Assembly (NCBI GenBank): GCA_022827905.1
Contig: JAJEIQ010000080.1
Location: 79,325-143,324, forward strand
Source of the DNA: Pseudomonadales bacterium
GTDB lineage: Bacteria; Pseudomonadota; Gammaproteobacteria; Pseudomonadales; Azotimanducaceae
Direction of reading: 5' to 3'
DNA length: 64,000 bases
A model generated the notes under the pieces. That model made no database searches and had not been told where the DNA came from. It saw only the letters and a list, made by a program, of their open reading frames with translations. Numbering within the stretch: the stretch's first letter is position 1; each line of letters begins with the position of its first letter. Made by a program: the position numbers and the translations under genes. This document shows positions 55,527 to 63,843 of this stretch, in pieces.

Positions 55527-56884
55527 ACGAGCACGGCGAGAAGATCAGCTCTTCCATGGTTCGAGGGCATTCCTTCGGCTCGAGGGCATCTTGCCCTCGG
55601 ACGGCGCGAAGCGCCGTGCCTCGGCGCGATGGACGGCCTGTGGGAAAGCGATTCCCAACGTCGCGCAGATGGCTTGTCCTGCTCATGGCGTTGGCGGTTT
55701 TGGCTGGCGCCCCGGCCTTAGCCATCGCCGATTCAGTCACCGCCAAAACCTACAACCGGCTCACCGAAGCCCAGGATCTGATGGCGTCCAACGACGTGGA
55801 AGGCGCCGTGGCGAAGCTTGAGGCGCTGCTCGAAAACGTTAAGGCCGACACCCTGGACCAAGCGCTGACCCTGCAGATGCTCGGCTATGCGGAAATGAGC
55901 GCGGAGCGCTTCGACCGAGCCATCACCCACCTCAAGCGAAGCTTGGCGCTCAACAAGCTGCCGGAGAACGTGAAGTACAACGTCGGCTACATGGTCGCCC
56001 AACTGCATGCCGCGCAGGGCGAATTCGATGATGCCCTGGCCTTCGCCGCCGAGTGGTTCGAGACCTTGGCGGACCCCTCGCCGCCGCAGATGATGTTCAT
56101 GGCCAACATCTACGCCCAGACCGAGCGCTACGACCAAGCCGTCCCCTACGCCGAACGGGCGCTGGCGGAGGCTGACAAGCCGCGCGAAGCCTGGCACCAG
56201 CTACTCACCGCCGCCTACTTCGAACTCGGCCGCCACGAACAAGCCGCAACCACCTTGCAGCGCATGCTTAACGTGTGGCCGGACAAGCCGGGCTATTGGG
56301 AGCAACTGGCCAGCGTTTACCTAGTGCTGGAGGATGAGCACCGGGCGCTCGCCACCCTGCGCATCGCTTGGCTTAAGCGGATGCTGGACAAAGCCTCGTC
56401 CATCCGCTCGATGGTGCAGCTCGCCGTCGCCCGGGGGGTGCCGGAGCACGCCGCCCGGATGGTGGAGGCCGCCTTCGAGGAAGGCCTGCTGGCCGCCGAT
56501 GAAGCCAACCTAGACCTGCTGGCCAACGCTTGGGTGGCCGCCCGCGAGTACGATCCGGCAATCGCGGCGTTCACCCGGCTGGCCAGCCTCAAGGCCAGCG
56601 GCGCCCCCTTGGTCCGCGCCGCCAACCTGCACATCGAGGCGGGCCGCTGGGAGAGCGCCGAGCAAACCCTGCGCGATGCCTTGGACCATGGCTTGGACAA
56701 GCCGGGCAACGCTTGGCTGCTGCTCGCCATCGCCTGCGCCGAGCAGGAAAAGTTCAGTGAGGGCTTTGCCGCCTTGCGCAAGGCCGGCGCCTTCGACGAC
56801 ACGAGGCAGCAGGCAGCCCGCTGGCGCAGCTACATCGCCGACATGCGCAAGCAGCAAGAATGGCAGCGGAGCTACGGGAGTTGA
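55523..56884 (+). CDS. TPR-repeat protein of the TonB2 operon
   Basis: A protein of up to 453 residues. A signal-type segment (RRWLVLLMALAVLAGAPALAIA, about 43-64) is followed by tetratricopeptide repeats from about 72 to the end (AEMSAERFDRAITHLKRSLALN, FMANIYAQTERYDQAVPYAERALAEA and others). TPR proteins of this kind close TonB2 operons. The start is GTG overlapping the tonB stop, but residues about 12-40 are encoded by a REP-like repeat, and GTG at 55640 would place a start right before the signal segment. Confidence 0.83.
   Translation: MNEHGEKISSSMVRGHSFGSRASCPRTARSAVPRRDGRPVGKRFPTSRRWLVLLMALAVLAGAPALAIADSVTAKTYNRLTEAQDLMASNDVEGAVAKLEALLENVKADTLDQALTLQMLGYAEMSAERFDRAITHLKRSLALNKLPENVKYNVGYMVAQLHAAQGEFDDALAFAAEWFETLADPSPPQMMFMANIYAQTERYDQAVPYAERALAEADKPREAWHQLLTAAYFELGRHEQAATTLQRMLNVWPDKPGYWEQLASVYLVLEDEHRALATLRIAWLKRMLDKASSIRSMVQLAVARGVPEHAARMVEAAFEEGLLAADEANLDLLANAWVAAREYDPAIAAFTRLASLKASGAPLVRAANLHIEAGRWESAEQTLRDALDHGLDKPGNAWLLLAIACAEQEKFSEGFAALRKAGAFDDTRQQAARWRSYIADMRKQQEWQRSYGS
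55557..55602. repeat. REP-like hairpin repeat, copy 2
   Basis: GGCATTCCTTCG followed by CGAGGGCA-TCT-TGCCCTCG (55581-55599), the same pattern as copy 1. It lies in the first codons of the TPR gene, just after tonB, and is read through as protein if the upstream GTG is used. Confidence 0.75.
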
Positions 56885-56891
56885 AGGGGAG

Positions 56892-56933
56892 TTGACTTGC
56901 CCTTGGGGCTCAAGCTAATCTGGCTAGATTAGC
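56892..56933 (+). promoter_or_regulatory. Promoter with palindromic operator of the Phd/VapC pair
   Basis: TTGACT (56892-56897), 18 bases, TAATCT (56916-56921). A perfect inverted repeat, GCTAATCT-GGCT-AGATTAGC (56914-56933), covers the -10 box and the start point. Phd-type antitoxins bind such palindromes to repress their own operon. Confidence 0.7.
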
Positions 56934-56950
56934 TAATGCGGAGCGAGGCC

Positions 56951-57181
56951 ATGCTGGTCAACATGCACGATGCGAAAACGCAGCTTTCGAAGCTCATCAC
57001 TGCCGCTGAAGCGGGCGATGAAGTGGTCATTGCCCGCCAAGGCAAGCCAGCGGTCAAGCTGGTTCCGGTTCGCGCCTCGGGCTTCCGCTTCGACACCTTG
57101 GCGCACCTCGTTGGCACCGTGCCAGATTTTAACGAGCCGACGGATGAGAATGAGCTTGGTCTCTGGGAGGGTGAGTCTTGA
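56951..57181 (+). CDS. Phd/YefM-family antitoxin
   Basis: About 76 residues: MLVNMHDAKTQLSKLITAAEAGDEVVIARQGKPAVKLVPV, broken here as the typical Phd N-terminal DNA-binding fold (about 1-40), then an acidic toxin-binding tail (PDFNEPTDENELGLWEGES). Start at ATG 56951 because GGAG stands 7 bases ahead; ATG at 56936 is in frame but abuts the predicted transcription start. Its stop overlaps the toxin's TTG. Confidence 0.87.
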   Translation: MLVNMHDAKTQLSKLITAAEAGDEVVIARQGKPAVKLVPVRASGFRFDTLAHLVGTVPDFNEPTDENELGLWEGES

Positions 57182-57573
57182 GCGCGGTCCTTCTCGATAC
57201 GCACGCATGGATCTGGGGCCTCATGGACTCGGCCCGGCTTGGCAGTGCGGCGAAGGCTGCGATTAGCCGAGCCGACACTGTGCAGGTCAGCCCGATCAGC
57301 GTTTATGAGGTGGTGCGAAAGGCCCGGCTGGGCAAATGGCCCGAGATCGTGCCGCACATTGATGCCCTCGTAGCGGAGGGGCAGACCCTCACCGCGCCCT
57401 TTACCCGCGCAATCGCAGCTCGGGCTGGCGTCCTGGATTGGCGGCATAGGGATCCGTTCGACCGCCTCATCGCCTCCACTGCCATCGAACTGGGTTGCGT
57501 ACTGGTCTCCAAGGATGTCGAGTTTGACGGCCTCGACGGAACGCCGGGCTGGCTGGACAGAATTTGGCTCTAG
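57178..57573 (+). CDS. PIN-domain toxin (VapC-like)
   Basis: A 131-residue PIN nuclease. Acidic residues of the site: LLDTHAWIW near 5-13 (first Asp), ISVYEVVRKARLGKW near 40-54 (Glu), and DPFDRLIASTAIELG near 92-106 (two Asp), then LVSKDVEFDGL. VapC toxins cut tRNA or rRNA; the target is unknown. TTG start overlaps the antitoxin TGA. An intact toxin-antitoxin pair. Confidence 0.9.
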   Translation: MSAVLLDTHAWIWGLMDSARLGSAAKAAISRADTVQVSPISVYEVVRKARLGKWPEIVPHIDALVAEGQTLTAPFTRAIAARAGVLDWRHRDPFDRLIASTAIELGCVLVSKDVEFDGLDGTPGWLDRIWL

Positions 57574-57664
57574 TCAGTCAAGATGCAGTGCCACGTCGTA
57601 GAGTGCGTGGTGATGGAAGTCTGCTACCCTGCGGCCGCTCCACCTAAACACAAGGAGTTCACTC

Positions 57665-58414
57665 GTGCTGCAAACCCATAACGAAGGAATGGTTCGCGTC
57701 CTCACCCTAGACCGGCCCGAGGCGCTCAACGCCTTCAATGGGGTGTTGTTTGATGCCCTGACCGAGGGATTGCTGGCGGCGGCGGACGACGCATCGGTTC
57801 GGGTGGCCATCCTCACGGGCACCGGCAGGGCGTTTTCCGCAGGCTTGGATTTGAGCGAAGTAGGCAAGGAGGTCGATCCGCCCGTCCACGGGTCCGCCGG
57901 GCTGTTTGAGGCGCTCATCGACTTCCCCAAGCCGCTCTTGCTCGCCATCAACGGCCTCGGGGTGGGCTTTGGCGCGACCATCTGCGGGCTGGCGGATATG
58001 GCCTTCATGGCGCAAAGCGCCCGATTGCGCACCCCCTTCACTTCCCTCGGCTTGACCGGAGAGGCGGGCAGCACCACCACCTTCCCCAGCCTGCTTGGCC
58101 ATCAGGCGGCGAGCTGGATGCTGTACTCCTCCGCTTGGCTGGATGCGGAGGCCTGCAAGTCGGCTGGCCTCGTGCTCGATGTGTTCCCGGATGATCGCTT
58201 GGCCGAAGAGGTCATGGGACGCGCCCAGGCCATTGCCGCCCAGCCGCTGTCCGCGCTGCTGCACAGCAAGGCGCTGTTGATGGGCCCCAAGCGCGAACGG
58301 ATTCGGGCGGCGATCAGGGCGGAAAACGCGGTGTACGCTGAATTGATGGGCGGCCCGGACAACGTGGAGGCCATCAACGCGTTTCTTGAGAAACGCCAGC
58401 CCAAATTCGCCTGA
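57665..58414 (+). CDS. Enoyl-CoA hydratase/isomerase-family protein
   Basis: A 249-residue crotonase-fold protein. Oxyanion pieces: GRAFSAGLDLSEV near 56-68 and INGLGVGFGATICGLADMAF near 97-116; SLGLTGEAGSTTTFPSLLGHQAA near 128-150 carries the Glu region. The last helix closes the trimer. It likely hydrates or isomerises an enoyl-CoA in fatty-acid breakdown. GTG start with AAGGAG about 7 bases upstream. Confidence 0.88.
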   Translation: MLQTHNEGMVRVLTLDRPEALNAFNGVLFDALTEGLLAAADDASVRVAILTGTGRAFSAGLDLSEVGKEVDPPVHGSAGLFEALIDFPKPLLLAINGLGVGFGATICGLADMAFMAQSARLRTPFTSLGLTGEAGSTTTFPSLLGHQAASWMLYSSAWLDAEACKSAGLVLDVFPDDRLAEEVMGRAQAIAAQPLSALLHSKALLMGPKRERIRAAIRAENAVYAELMGGPDNVEAINAFLEKRQPKFA

Positions 58415-58447
58415 AAGGTTCTGATCCCGCACACGTTCCCTGCACTC

Positions 58448-58590
58448 AACTATTGCATTGCATTTTGTATATGCGCATTAACTATTGTTGCGATGCCCCG
58501 TAATGCCTTGATTTAAAATGGAATATATAGGGAATGTCGGATTCTGCCCGTCATTTTGTTGACACCAAACTATTGTTGGAATAGGGTCTC
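58448..58590 (+). promoter_or_regulatory. AT-rich promoter region with three direct repeats before the Fic gene
   Basis: AACTATTG occurs at 58448-58455, and AACTATTGTTG at 58480-58490 and 58568-58578. The third copy sits behind a TTGACA box (58559-58564). The whole region is AT-rich beside the GC-rich coding DNA. Direct repeats of this kind often serve autoregulation by AbiEi-like winged-helix proteins; this is inference. Confidence 0.5.
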
Positions 58591-58619
58591 GGCAGGCGTT
58601 TTTGCTGGGAGGCAGTCCC

Positions 58620-60218
58620 ATGCCGAAGGGTTCGCCAAGGTTGGCCGCATCGCTAAGCGCCTTGCAGGAGTTGCAGGAAAGAAAGGGTCTCGTCTGCCGG
58701 TCGGATGACCTTTCCAGAGCGGACAGGGAGCGGCTTCTTCGCAACAATTGGGTCCAGCCTATCGTCAGGGGCTGGCTGATGTCCAAGTCCCCGGCAACGC
58801 AGGAGTCGGAACAGACGCCGTGGACGGCTGCGTTCTGGCCTTTTTGCGGCCAATACTGCGAGGGAAGGTTCGGCGACCAATGGCACTTGTCGCCGAATGA
58901 CTCGCTGCTTCGCCACGCCGAGAGCCTGAAGGTGCCAAAGCAGTTGGTCATTCATTCGCCGGCGGCGAACAATGACAAGCTGGACTTGCCGTTCGAGTCG
59001 TCGTTCTTCAACTTGAAGGTGAAGGAGCTTCCTGACCGGGATTTGCTGTGCGCCCGCGAAGGCATTCGGATGTTCACGCCCGAGGCCGCGTTGGTCAAGG
59101 CGTCGGGCACGTTTCTTCGGGACAACCCGGTGGACGTGAGAGTGGTCGCAGGGGCCATTGGGGATGCTTCGGGGCTGCTCAAGGCGCTGGCCAAGGAGAA
59201 GGATGGCGGTGCGGCCGCCGGTGCGCGGTTGGTTGACGCGTTTGGGCGCGCGGGCAAGGAAGGGCTTGCTGAGGCGCTTGAAGGGGCGGGACATGGCAGC
59301 GGGGCCGCTGCGAGCCCAGGCAGGGCGTCAGGCGAGATCGGGGTGTTGGGTTCCGCGCGCTCAAGCGCGCCGATGGCCGATAGGGTAAGGTCGCTGTGGG
59401 ATCTCGTGCGGGGGCCGGTGCTGGACAGGTTTCCGGAGCCGCCGGGGATGCCCGTCGGCGAGGGGGGGAAGGCCGCCTTCTTCAAGGCGATGAGCGACCA
59501 GTACGTCACCGACGCCTACCATTCGCTTTCGATTGAGGGGTACAGGGTCACCAAGGAATTGATCCAGCGCGTGCAGTCGGGGGATTGGGATCCAAGCGCG
59601 AGGCAGCAGGACAGGGGTGACCACGATGCGCTGGCGGCGCGGGGCTATTGGCTTGCGTTCCAAGCCGTGCAGGAGTCCATTCACGGGATTGTCGAGGGCG
59701 CGAACGCCGGGCGCGCCTTTCGGCGGGGGCATGGCGTGTGGCACGAGCGCTTGTTCTCCCCGTTCGTCGAGGCGGGGATTTACGACGAGGGCGGGATGCG
59801 GGGGTTCAGGAACCAGCCTGTTTACCTCCGCGGGTCCAGGCACGTTCCGCCCCGGGAGGGTGTGCTGCTGGATGCGATGTCGGCGTTGTACGAACAGCTG
59901 GAGGTCGAGGGGAGTCCGGCCGTACGGGCTGTGGCCGGGCATTGGCTGTTCGGGCACATCCACCCCCATCGGGACGGCAACGGGCGGCTCGCGCGCTTCC
60001 TGATGAACGCCATGCTGGCGTCGGGCGGGTATCCGTGGGCGATCGTCCCGGTAGAGGACCGGGTGGACTACCTGGCCTCGCTGGAGGCGGCGAGCGTGGA
60101 GAACAAGGTGGAGCGCTTCGTGGACTTCATCGCCGGGCGGGTCGAGGCCGCGACGCTGGACATGGCGGCTCGCGGCTCCGCGCAAGGGGCGGGCGAGAAA
60201 GGCGCAGGCACTGCTTGA
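58620..60218 (+). CDS. Fic-family protein with AbiEi-like N-terminal domain
   Basis: A 532-residue protein. Residues about 1-60 look like the winged helix of AbiEi-type antitoxins (LQERKGLVCRSDDLSRADRERLLRNNWVQPIVRGW, about 18-52); about 90-220 continue that type. The C-terminal half is Fic: inhibitory-type motif SLSIEG at 302-307 and the catalytic HPHRDGNGR at 448-456, with the Fic fold VAGHWLFGHIH before it. Fic enzymes AMPylate proteins; the SxxxEG segment suggests self-inhibition. ATG at 58620 is preceded by GGGAGG; no separate antitoxin gene is near. Confidence 0.88.
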   Translation: MPKGSPRLAASLSALQELQERKGLVCRSDDLSRADRERLLRNNWVQPIVRGWLMSKSPATQESEQTPWTAAFWPFCGQYCEGRFGDQWHLSPNDSLLRHAESLKVPKQLVIHSPAANNDKLDLPFESSFFNLKVKELPDRDLLCAREGIRMFTPEAALVKASGTFLRDNPVDVRVVAGAIGDASGLLKALAKEKDGGAAAGARLVDAFGRAGKEGLAEALEGAGHGSGAAASPGRASGEIGVLGSARSSAPMADRVRSLWDLVRGPVLDRFPEPPGMPVGEGGKAAFFKAMSDQYVTDAYHSLSIEGYRVTKELIQRVQSGDWDPSARQQDRGDHDALAARGYWLAFQAVQESIHGIVEGANAGRAFRRGHGVWHERLFSPFVEAGIYDEGGMRGFRNQPVYLRGSRHVPPREGVLLDAMSALYEQLEVEGSPAVRAVAGHWLFGHIHPHRDGNGRLARFLMNAMLASGGYPWAIVPVEDRVDYLASLEAASVENKVERFVDFIAGRVEAATLDMAARGSAQGAGEKGAGTA

Positions 60219-60295
60219 GCGGGCGCTGTCCAAGTCCGACAAAGGGTTAGACTAGCGATCAGCCTCTTCCACCGACGGACCGAGGGGTATCTACT

Positions 60296-60511
60296 ATGAA
60301 CGATCTGCTGGAACATCGAGGCTATCTCGGCTCGGTTCACTACAGCAAAGAGGACAACGTGCTCCATGGCCATCTGGAGTTCATTCGTGATCTGGTTATC
60401 TACGAGGCCCAAGACATGCTCAGCTTGAAGACGGCCTTTGAAGAGTCGGTTGACGACTACCTGCAGTTTTGCCGGGACCAAGGGCGCAGCCCGGATACCC
60501 CGCTCAAGTAG
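60296..60511 (+). CDS. HicB-family antitoxin, C-terminally short
   Basis: A 71-residue protein matching HicB: HRGYLGSVHYSKEDNVLHGHLEFIRDLVIYEAQDMLSLKTAFEESVDDYLQFCRDQGRSPDTPLK (about 7-71). Full HicB proteins go on for about 40 residues with an RHH or HTH domain; here the frame ends right there, ten bases before the REP-like repeat. No hicA toxin is on either side. GAGGGG precedes the ATG. Probably an orphan remnant. Confidence 0.75.
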   Translation: MNDLLEHRGYLGSVHYSKEDNVLHGHLEFIRDLVIYEAQDMLSLKTAFEESVDDYLQFCRDQGRSPDTPLK

Positions 60512-60620
60512 AGTTTCGACGTGCGCCCTCGCCCGAAGGAATACCCCCGGGCAACTTGCCCTCGGATTGAACTGAGTTGGAGGTGAGCGGTAAGAGGAAA
60601 CTGGTGTCGAAGTACCGCAC
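60504..60620 (-). pseudogene. Truncated VapC PIN-toxin
   Basis: Nine bases after the Phd stop a GTG opens a 38-codon frame. Its first residues, RYFDTSFLLPLT, are the PIN N-terminus with the first catalytic Asp; then the sequence runs into the repeat and stops. The rest of the nuclease (about 110 residues) is missing. So the antitoxin at 60.6-60.9 kb has lost its toxin. Confidence 0.7.
60522..60569. repeat. REP-like hairpin repeat, copy 3
   Basis: GCCCTCGCCCGAAGGAAT (60525-60542), the inverse of the GGCATTCCTTCG/CGAGGGC unit of copy 2, and a degenerate CCCGGGCAACTTGCCCTCGG end. It lies exactly where the HicB frame and the VapC frame break off. Confidence 0.65.
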
Positions 60621-60628
60621 CGATCTTA

Positions 60629-60880
<252 letters not shown>

Positions 60881-60935
60881 TCATCTAACTGGTCATGTGA
60901 TAGCGGGAAATACCCGGAGCCGTCCACACACCCCA

Positions 60936-63113
60936 TCATTCCGCAAGCTCCATAGCCGCCAAGAAGAAGGCGTACTCTTCGGCCACTTCGCGCAGCGAGT
61001 CGAAGCGCCCGGATTTGCCGCCATGTCCGGCGCCCATGTTGGTCTTGAGCAGCAGCAGGTTGTGGTCGGTCTTTAGGGTGCGCAGCTTGGCGACGTACTT
61101 GGCGGGTTCCCAATAGGTCACCCGCGGGTCGTTCAGGCCGGCGGTGACCAGCATCGGCGGATAGGCGCCGGGCTTGAGTTGGTCGTAGGGGGAGTAGGAG
61201 CGGATGAGCTTGAAGGCCTCGGCGTCCTCGATGGGGTTGCCCCACTCCGGCCACTCGATGGGGGTCAGCGGCAGGGAGTCATCGAGCATGGTGTTCAGCA
61301 CGTCCACGAAGGGCACGTGGGCGGCGACGGCGCCCCAGAGTTCCGGGGCTTGGTTCACTGCGGCACCCATGAGTTCGCCGCCGGCGCTGCCGCCCGCGAT
61401 GGCGATGCGGCCGGCCTTGGCGTGGCCAGTGCCGATCAGGTGCCGGGCCACGTCCACGAAGTCGTTGAAGGTGTTGGTGCGGCGCTCCAGCTTGCCGGCC
61501 TCGTACCAATGGTAGCCGAGGTCGTCACCGCCCCGGATGTGGGCGATGGCGGCGATGAAGCCGCGGTCGAGCAGCGACAGGCGGGCCGCCGAGAACGAGG
61601 GCGGGATGGCGTGGCCGTAGGCGCCGTAGCCGTATAGATAGAGCGGGGCGCTGCCGTCCACCGGCGTGTCCTTGCGGCGCACCAGTGAGACGGGAACCCG
61701 CTCGCCGTCCCGGGCCGGGGCACTGATCCGTTCCGTGACGTAGAGCGAGGGGTCGTAGCCGCTGGGAATTTTCCGCACCTTGCGCGTTTCGAGCTTTTCG
61801 CTGTCGAGATGGTAGTCATGGACGGTGTTGGGGGTGACCATAGAGGTGTAGTTCAGGCGCAGGGAGCGGGTTTGGAACTCGGGGTTGTTGCCGAGGCCCG
61901 CGGCGTAGGCGGCTTCCGGGAAATCGATATGGGCGCTGTTGCCGGCGCGGTCGATCAGGCGAATTTGATCCAGGCCGTCCACGCGCTCCTGCACGGCGAT
62001 GAAGTCCGCGAACGCCTGAAAGCCGCGGATGTAGAGCGTGTCAGACCCCTCCAGCAAGGACGTCCAAGCGTCCTCGGATAGATCGTCGCCGGATGCGGTG
62101 GCCAGACGGGTGTTCTTGTGCCGGTCGTTGGTGCGGATGATGAAGCGGTCGCCCTGGTGGTCCACGGAATACTCATGGCCCGCCCGACGCGCGGCGACCA
62201 GGCGCGGTTTGGCGTCCAAGTCGTCAGTGGGGATCAGGTACACCTCCGATGTCACGTGGTCGGCGGTATGAATGATGAGATGCTGCTTGGACGCCGACGC
62301 CGAAATGCCGACGAAAAAGCCCGGGTCGGATTCTTCGTAAACGATGGTGTCCTGCGCCGTGGGCTCGCCCAACCGATGGCGCCGCAGTTGGTAGGGACGC
62401 CAGTTCTCGTCAACCACCGTGTAGAGAAACGCCGAGTCGTCCGCCGCCCACACCGGGGCGCCGATGGTGTCTTCGATGGCATCCTCAAGCAGTTCGCCGC
62501 TGCCGAGGTCCTTGACCACGAGGCGGAAGCGCTCCGAACCATTGGTGTCGGCGCTGTAGGCCATCAGTTGGTCGGCGTTGCTGACCGCGAGCGCCCCGAG
62601 GCGGAAATACTCAAGACCTTGCGCCAAGGCGGGCTCATCGAGAATCGTCTCGGCATCGTCGGTGGGCGCCAGCCGGGCGTCCGGGGCATTGGCAGGCCAG
62701 CGCGACCAGATGCGGTACTGTCCGCCTTCCTCATAGCGCCATTGGTAGAACCAAGCGCCTTCGCGCACGGGGACGCTGGCCTCATCCGCCTGCTGGCGGG
62801 CCTTGATCTCCTCGAACAGGGTCTCCACCAGCGCCCCATGAGGCGCCATCGCGGCCTCGAAGTAACGGTTTTCCGCTTCGAGGTAGGCCAGCACGTCGGC
62901 GTCGTCCACCGTGGGATAGCTGTCGTCCTTCAGCCAGTGATAGGGATCCTCCACGGTGATGCCGTGGTGGGTGGCGGAGTGCGGACGCCTATCCGCCGTG
63001 GGCGGCTCTGGCAACGGTTTCGCGTCGAACATGGATTCAGTTTCTTCGGCGCAGCCACCGACGATGCCCGCATACAGCGCGAAGCCGGTCACTGCAGTCA
63101 ATCGCCCGTGCAT
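60936..63113 (-). CDS. Prolyl oligopeptidase-family serine peptidase (oligopeptidase B-like)
   Basis: A 725-residue S9 peptidase. The N-terminal beta-propeller covers about 50-440; the alpha/beta-hydrolase domain has IAGGSAGGELMG near 580-591 (nucleophile), NDPRVTYWEPAKY near 663-675 (Asp) and GAGHGGKSGR near 697-706 (His). VEDPYHWL near 54-61 is typical. The first 25 residues look like a lipoprotein-type signal (FALYAGIVGGC), so it may be anchored in the periplasm. Cuts peptides after basic residues in the oligopeptidase B group. Confidence 0.92.
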   Translation of the reverse strand: MHGRLTAVTGFALYAGIVGGCAEETESMFDAKPLPEPPTADRRPHSATHHGITVEDPYHWLKDDSYPTVDDADVLAYLEAENRYFEAAMAPHGALVETLFEEIKARQQADEASVPVREGAWFYQWRYEEGGQYRIWSRWPANAPDARLAPTDDAETILDEPALAQGLEYFRLGALAVSNADQLMAYSADTNGSERFRLVVKDLGSGELLEDAIEDTIGAPVWAADDSAFLYTVVDENWRPYQLRRHRLGEPTAQDTIVYEESDPGFFVGISASASKQHLIIHTADHVTSEVYLIPTDDLDAKPRLVAARRAGHEYSVDHQGDRFIIRTNDRHKNTRLATASGDDLSEDAWTSLLEGSDTLYIRGFQAFADFIAVQERVDGLDQIRLIDRAGNSAHIDFPEAAYAAGLGNNPEFQTRSLRLNYTSMVTPNTVHDYHLDSEKLETRKVRKIPSGYDPSLYVTERISAPARDGERVPVSLVRRKDTPVDGSAPLYLYGYGAYGHAIPPSFSAARLSLLDRGFIAAIAHIRGGDDLGYHWYEAGKLERRTNTFNDFVDVARHLIGTGHAKAGRIAIAGGSAGGELMGAAVNQAPELWGAVAAHVPFVDVLNTMLDDSLPLTPIEWPEWGNPIEDAEAFKLIRSYSPYDQLKPGAYPPMLVTAGLNDPRVTYWEPAKYVAKLRTLKTDHNLLLLKTNMGAGHGGKSGRFDSLREVAEEYAFFLAAMELAE

Positions 63114-63136
63114 TGCTTACGAGGCAGAGGGTTTAG

Positions 63137-63256
63137 GTGCTAGCACCACTCGGCATCAGCGGCGGTTCGGCCGCTCTCGGCAAGAAAGAAATGCAGCGCT
63201 TCGCGAACGCGCCGGACCGCTACATCGCGCAGGACGCCAAGCAGCCCGGATCCTGA
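63137..63256 (+). pseudogene. Possible coding remnant
   Basis: A 39-codon frame from GTG 63137 reads LAPLGISGGSAALGKKEMQ and RFANAPDRYIAQDAKQPGS. The composition is protein-like but no family is recognised, and it sits between the peptidase and the secreted protein. Either a small gene or the tail of a lost gene. Confidence 0.25.
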
Positions 63257-63307
63257 CGCGGTTCACGGGCCGCTGCCGCCGTGGTCAACGCCGGTAAGTC
63301 GCCCGGG

Positions 63308-63682
63308 TTAGCATGAACCGTTGGTCAGGTACCCGCCGCCCGTTGCGTTGTTGTTGCACCACCGGACCTTTTTGACTTGGTTCAAATTGCCGACGTAAGT
63401 AACATCGTTGGCGTAGTTGTTGCCGCAACTGAGGTCGAGCTTGCACTTGTTCGACGACGTAACATTCCAGTCCGAGATTGTGCACCAGGCCCTGGCTCTG
63501 TTGTTGTCCTGCCAGGCATCTATGCAATCTTCCTCCTCAATCGCGTTGCCAAGAGCCGGAAAGACTGAGAGCGCGGCAAGCACCGCAAGCAATGGGATGA
63601 GTTTGCGCTGCGACAGACAGTCCCGCTGCGGGTTGATTGCCCCCCCCCCCCCAATTGCCTGAGTACCAATTGATGATTTCAT
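63308..63682 (-). CDS. Secreted cysteine-rich protein with poly-G leader
   Basis: A 124-residue protein: basic N-terminus, then a signal peptide core (LIPLLAVLAALSVFPALGNA, about 28-47), and a mature part with six cysteines (EDC, AWC, NKC, LSC, RWC, GSC) spaced as for three disulfides. No family recognised. The ATG at 63682 has GAGG upstream, but a run of 13 G (63652-63640 on the minus strand) lies between start and signal peptide, so changes in its length would shift the frame. Confidence 0.6.
   Translation of the reverse strand: MKSSIGTQAIGGGGAINPQRDCLSQRKLIPLLAVLAALSVFPALGNAIEEEDCIDAWQDNNRARAWCTISDWNVTSSNKCKLDLSCGNNYANDVTYVGNLNQVKKVRWCNNNATGGGYLTNGSC
63640..63652. repeat. Homopolymer of 13 C (poly-G on the minus strand)
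   Basis: Thirteen C in a row at the start of the secreted-protein gene. Tracts this long slip in replication and often drive phase variation; sequencing errors are also common in them. Confidence 0.9.
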
Positions 63683-63843
63683 GATTTACCCCTCATGGTT
63701 TGTGGCTGGTTCTGCGTAGTGTTCTGCGTAGTTGACCGTCGCGGGTGCCATAGGTACCTTTGCCCGTCAACACCGTCAATACTTTGGACAATTCCACAAA
63801 ACATACGCCGATGCAAGTTTTATTTTTGGCGAATGGATGGTGC

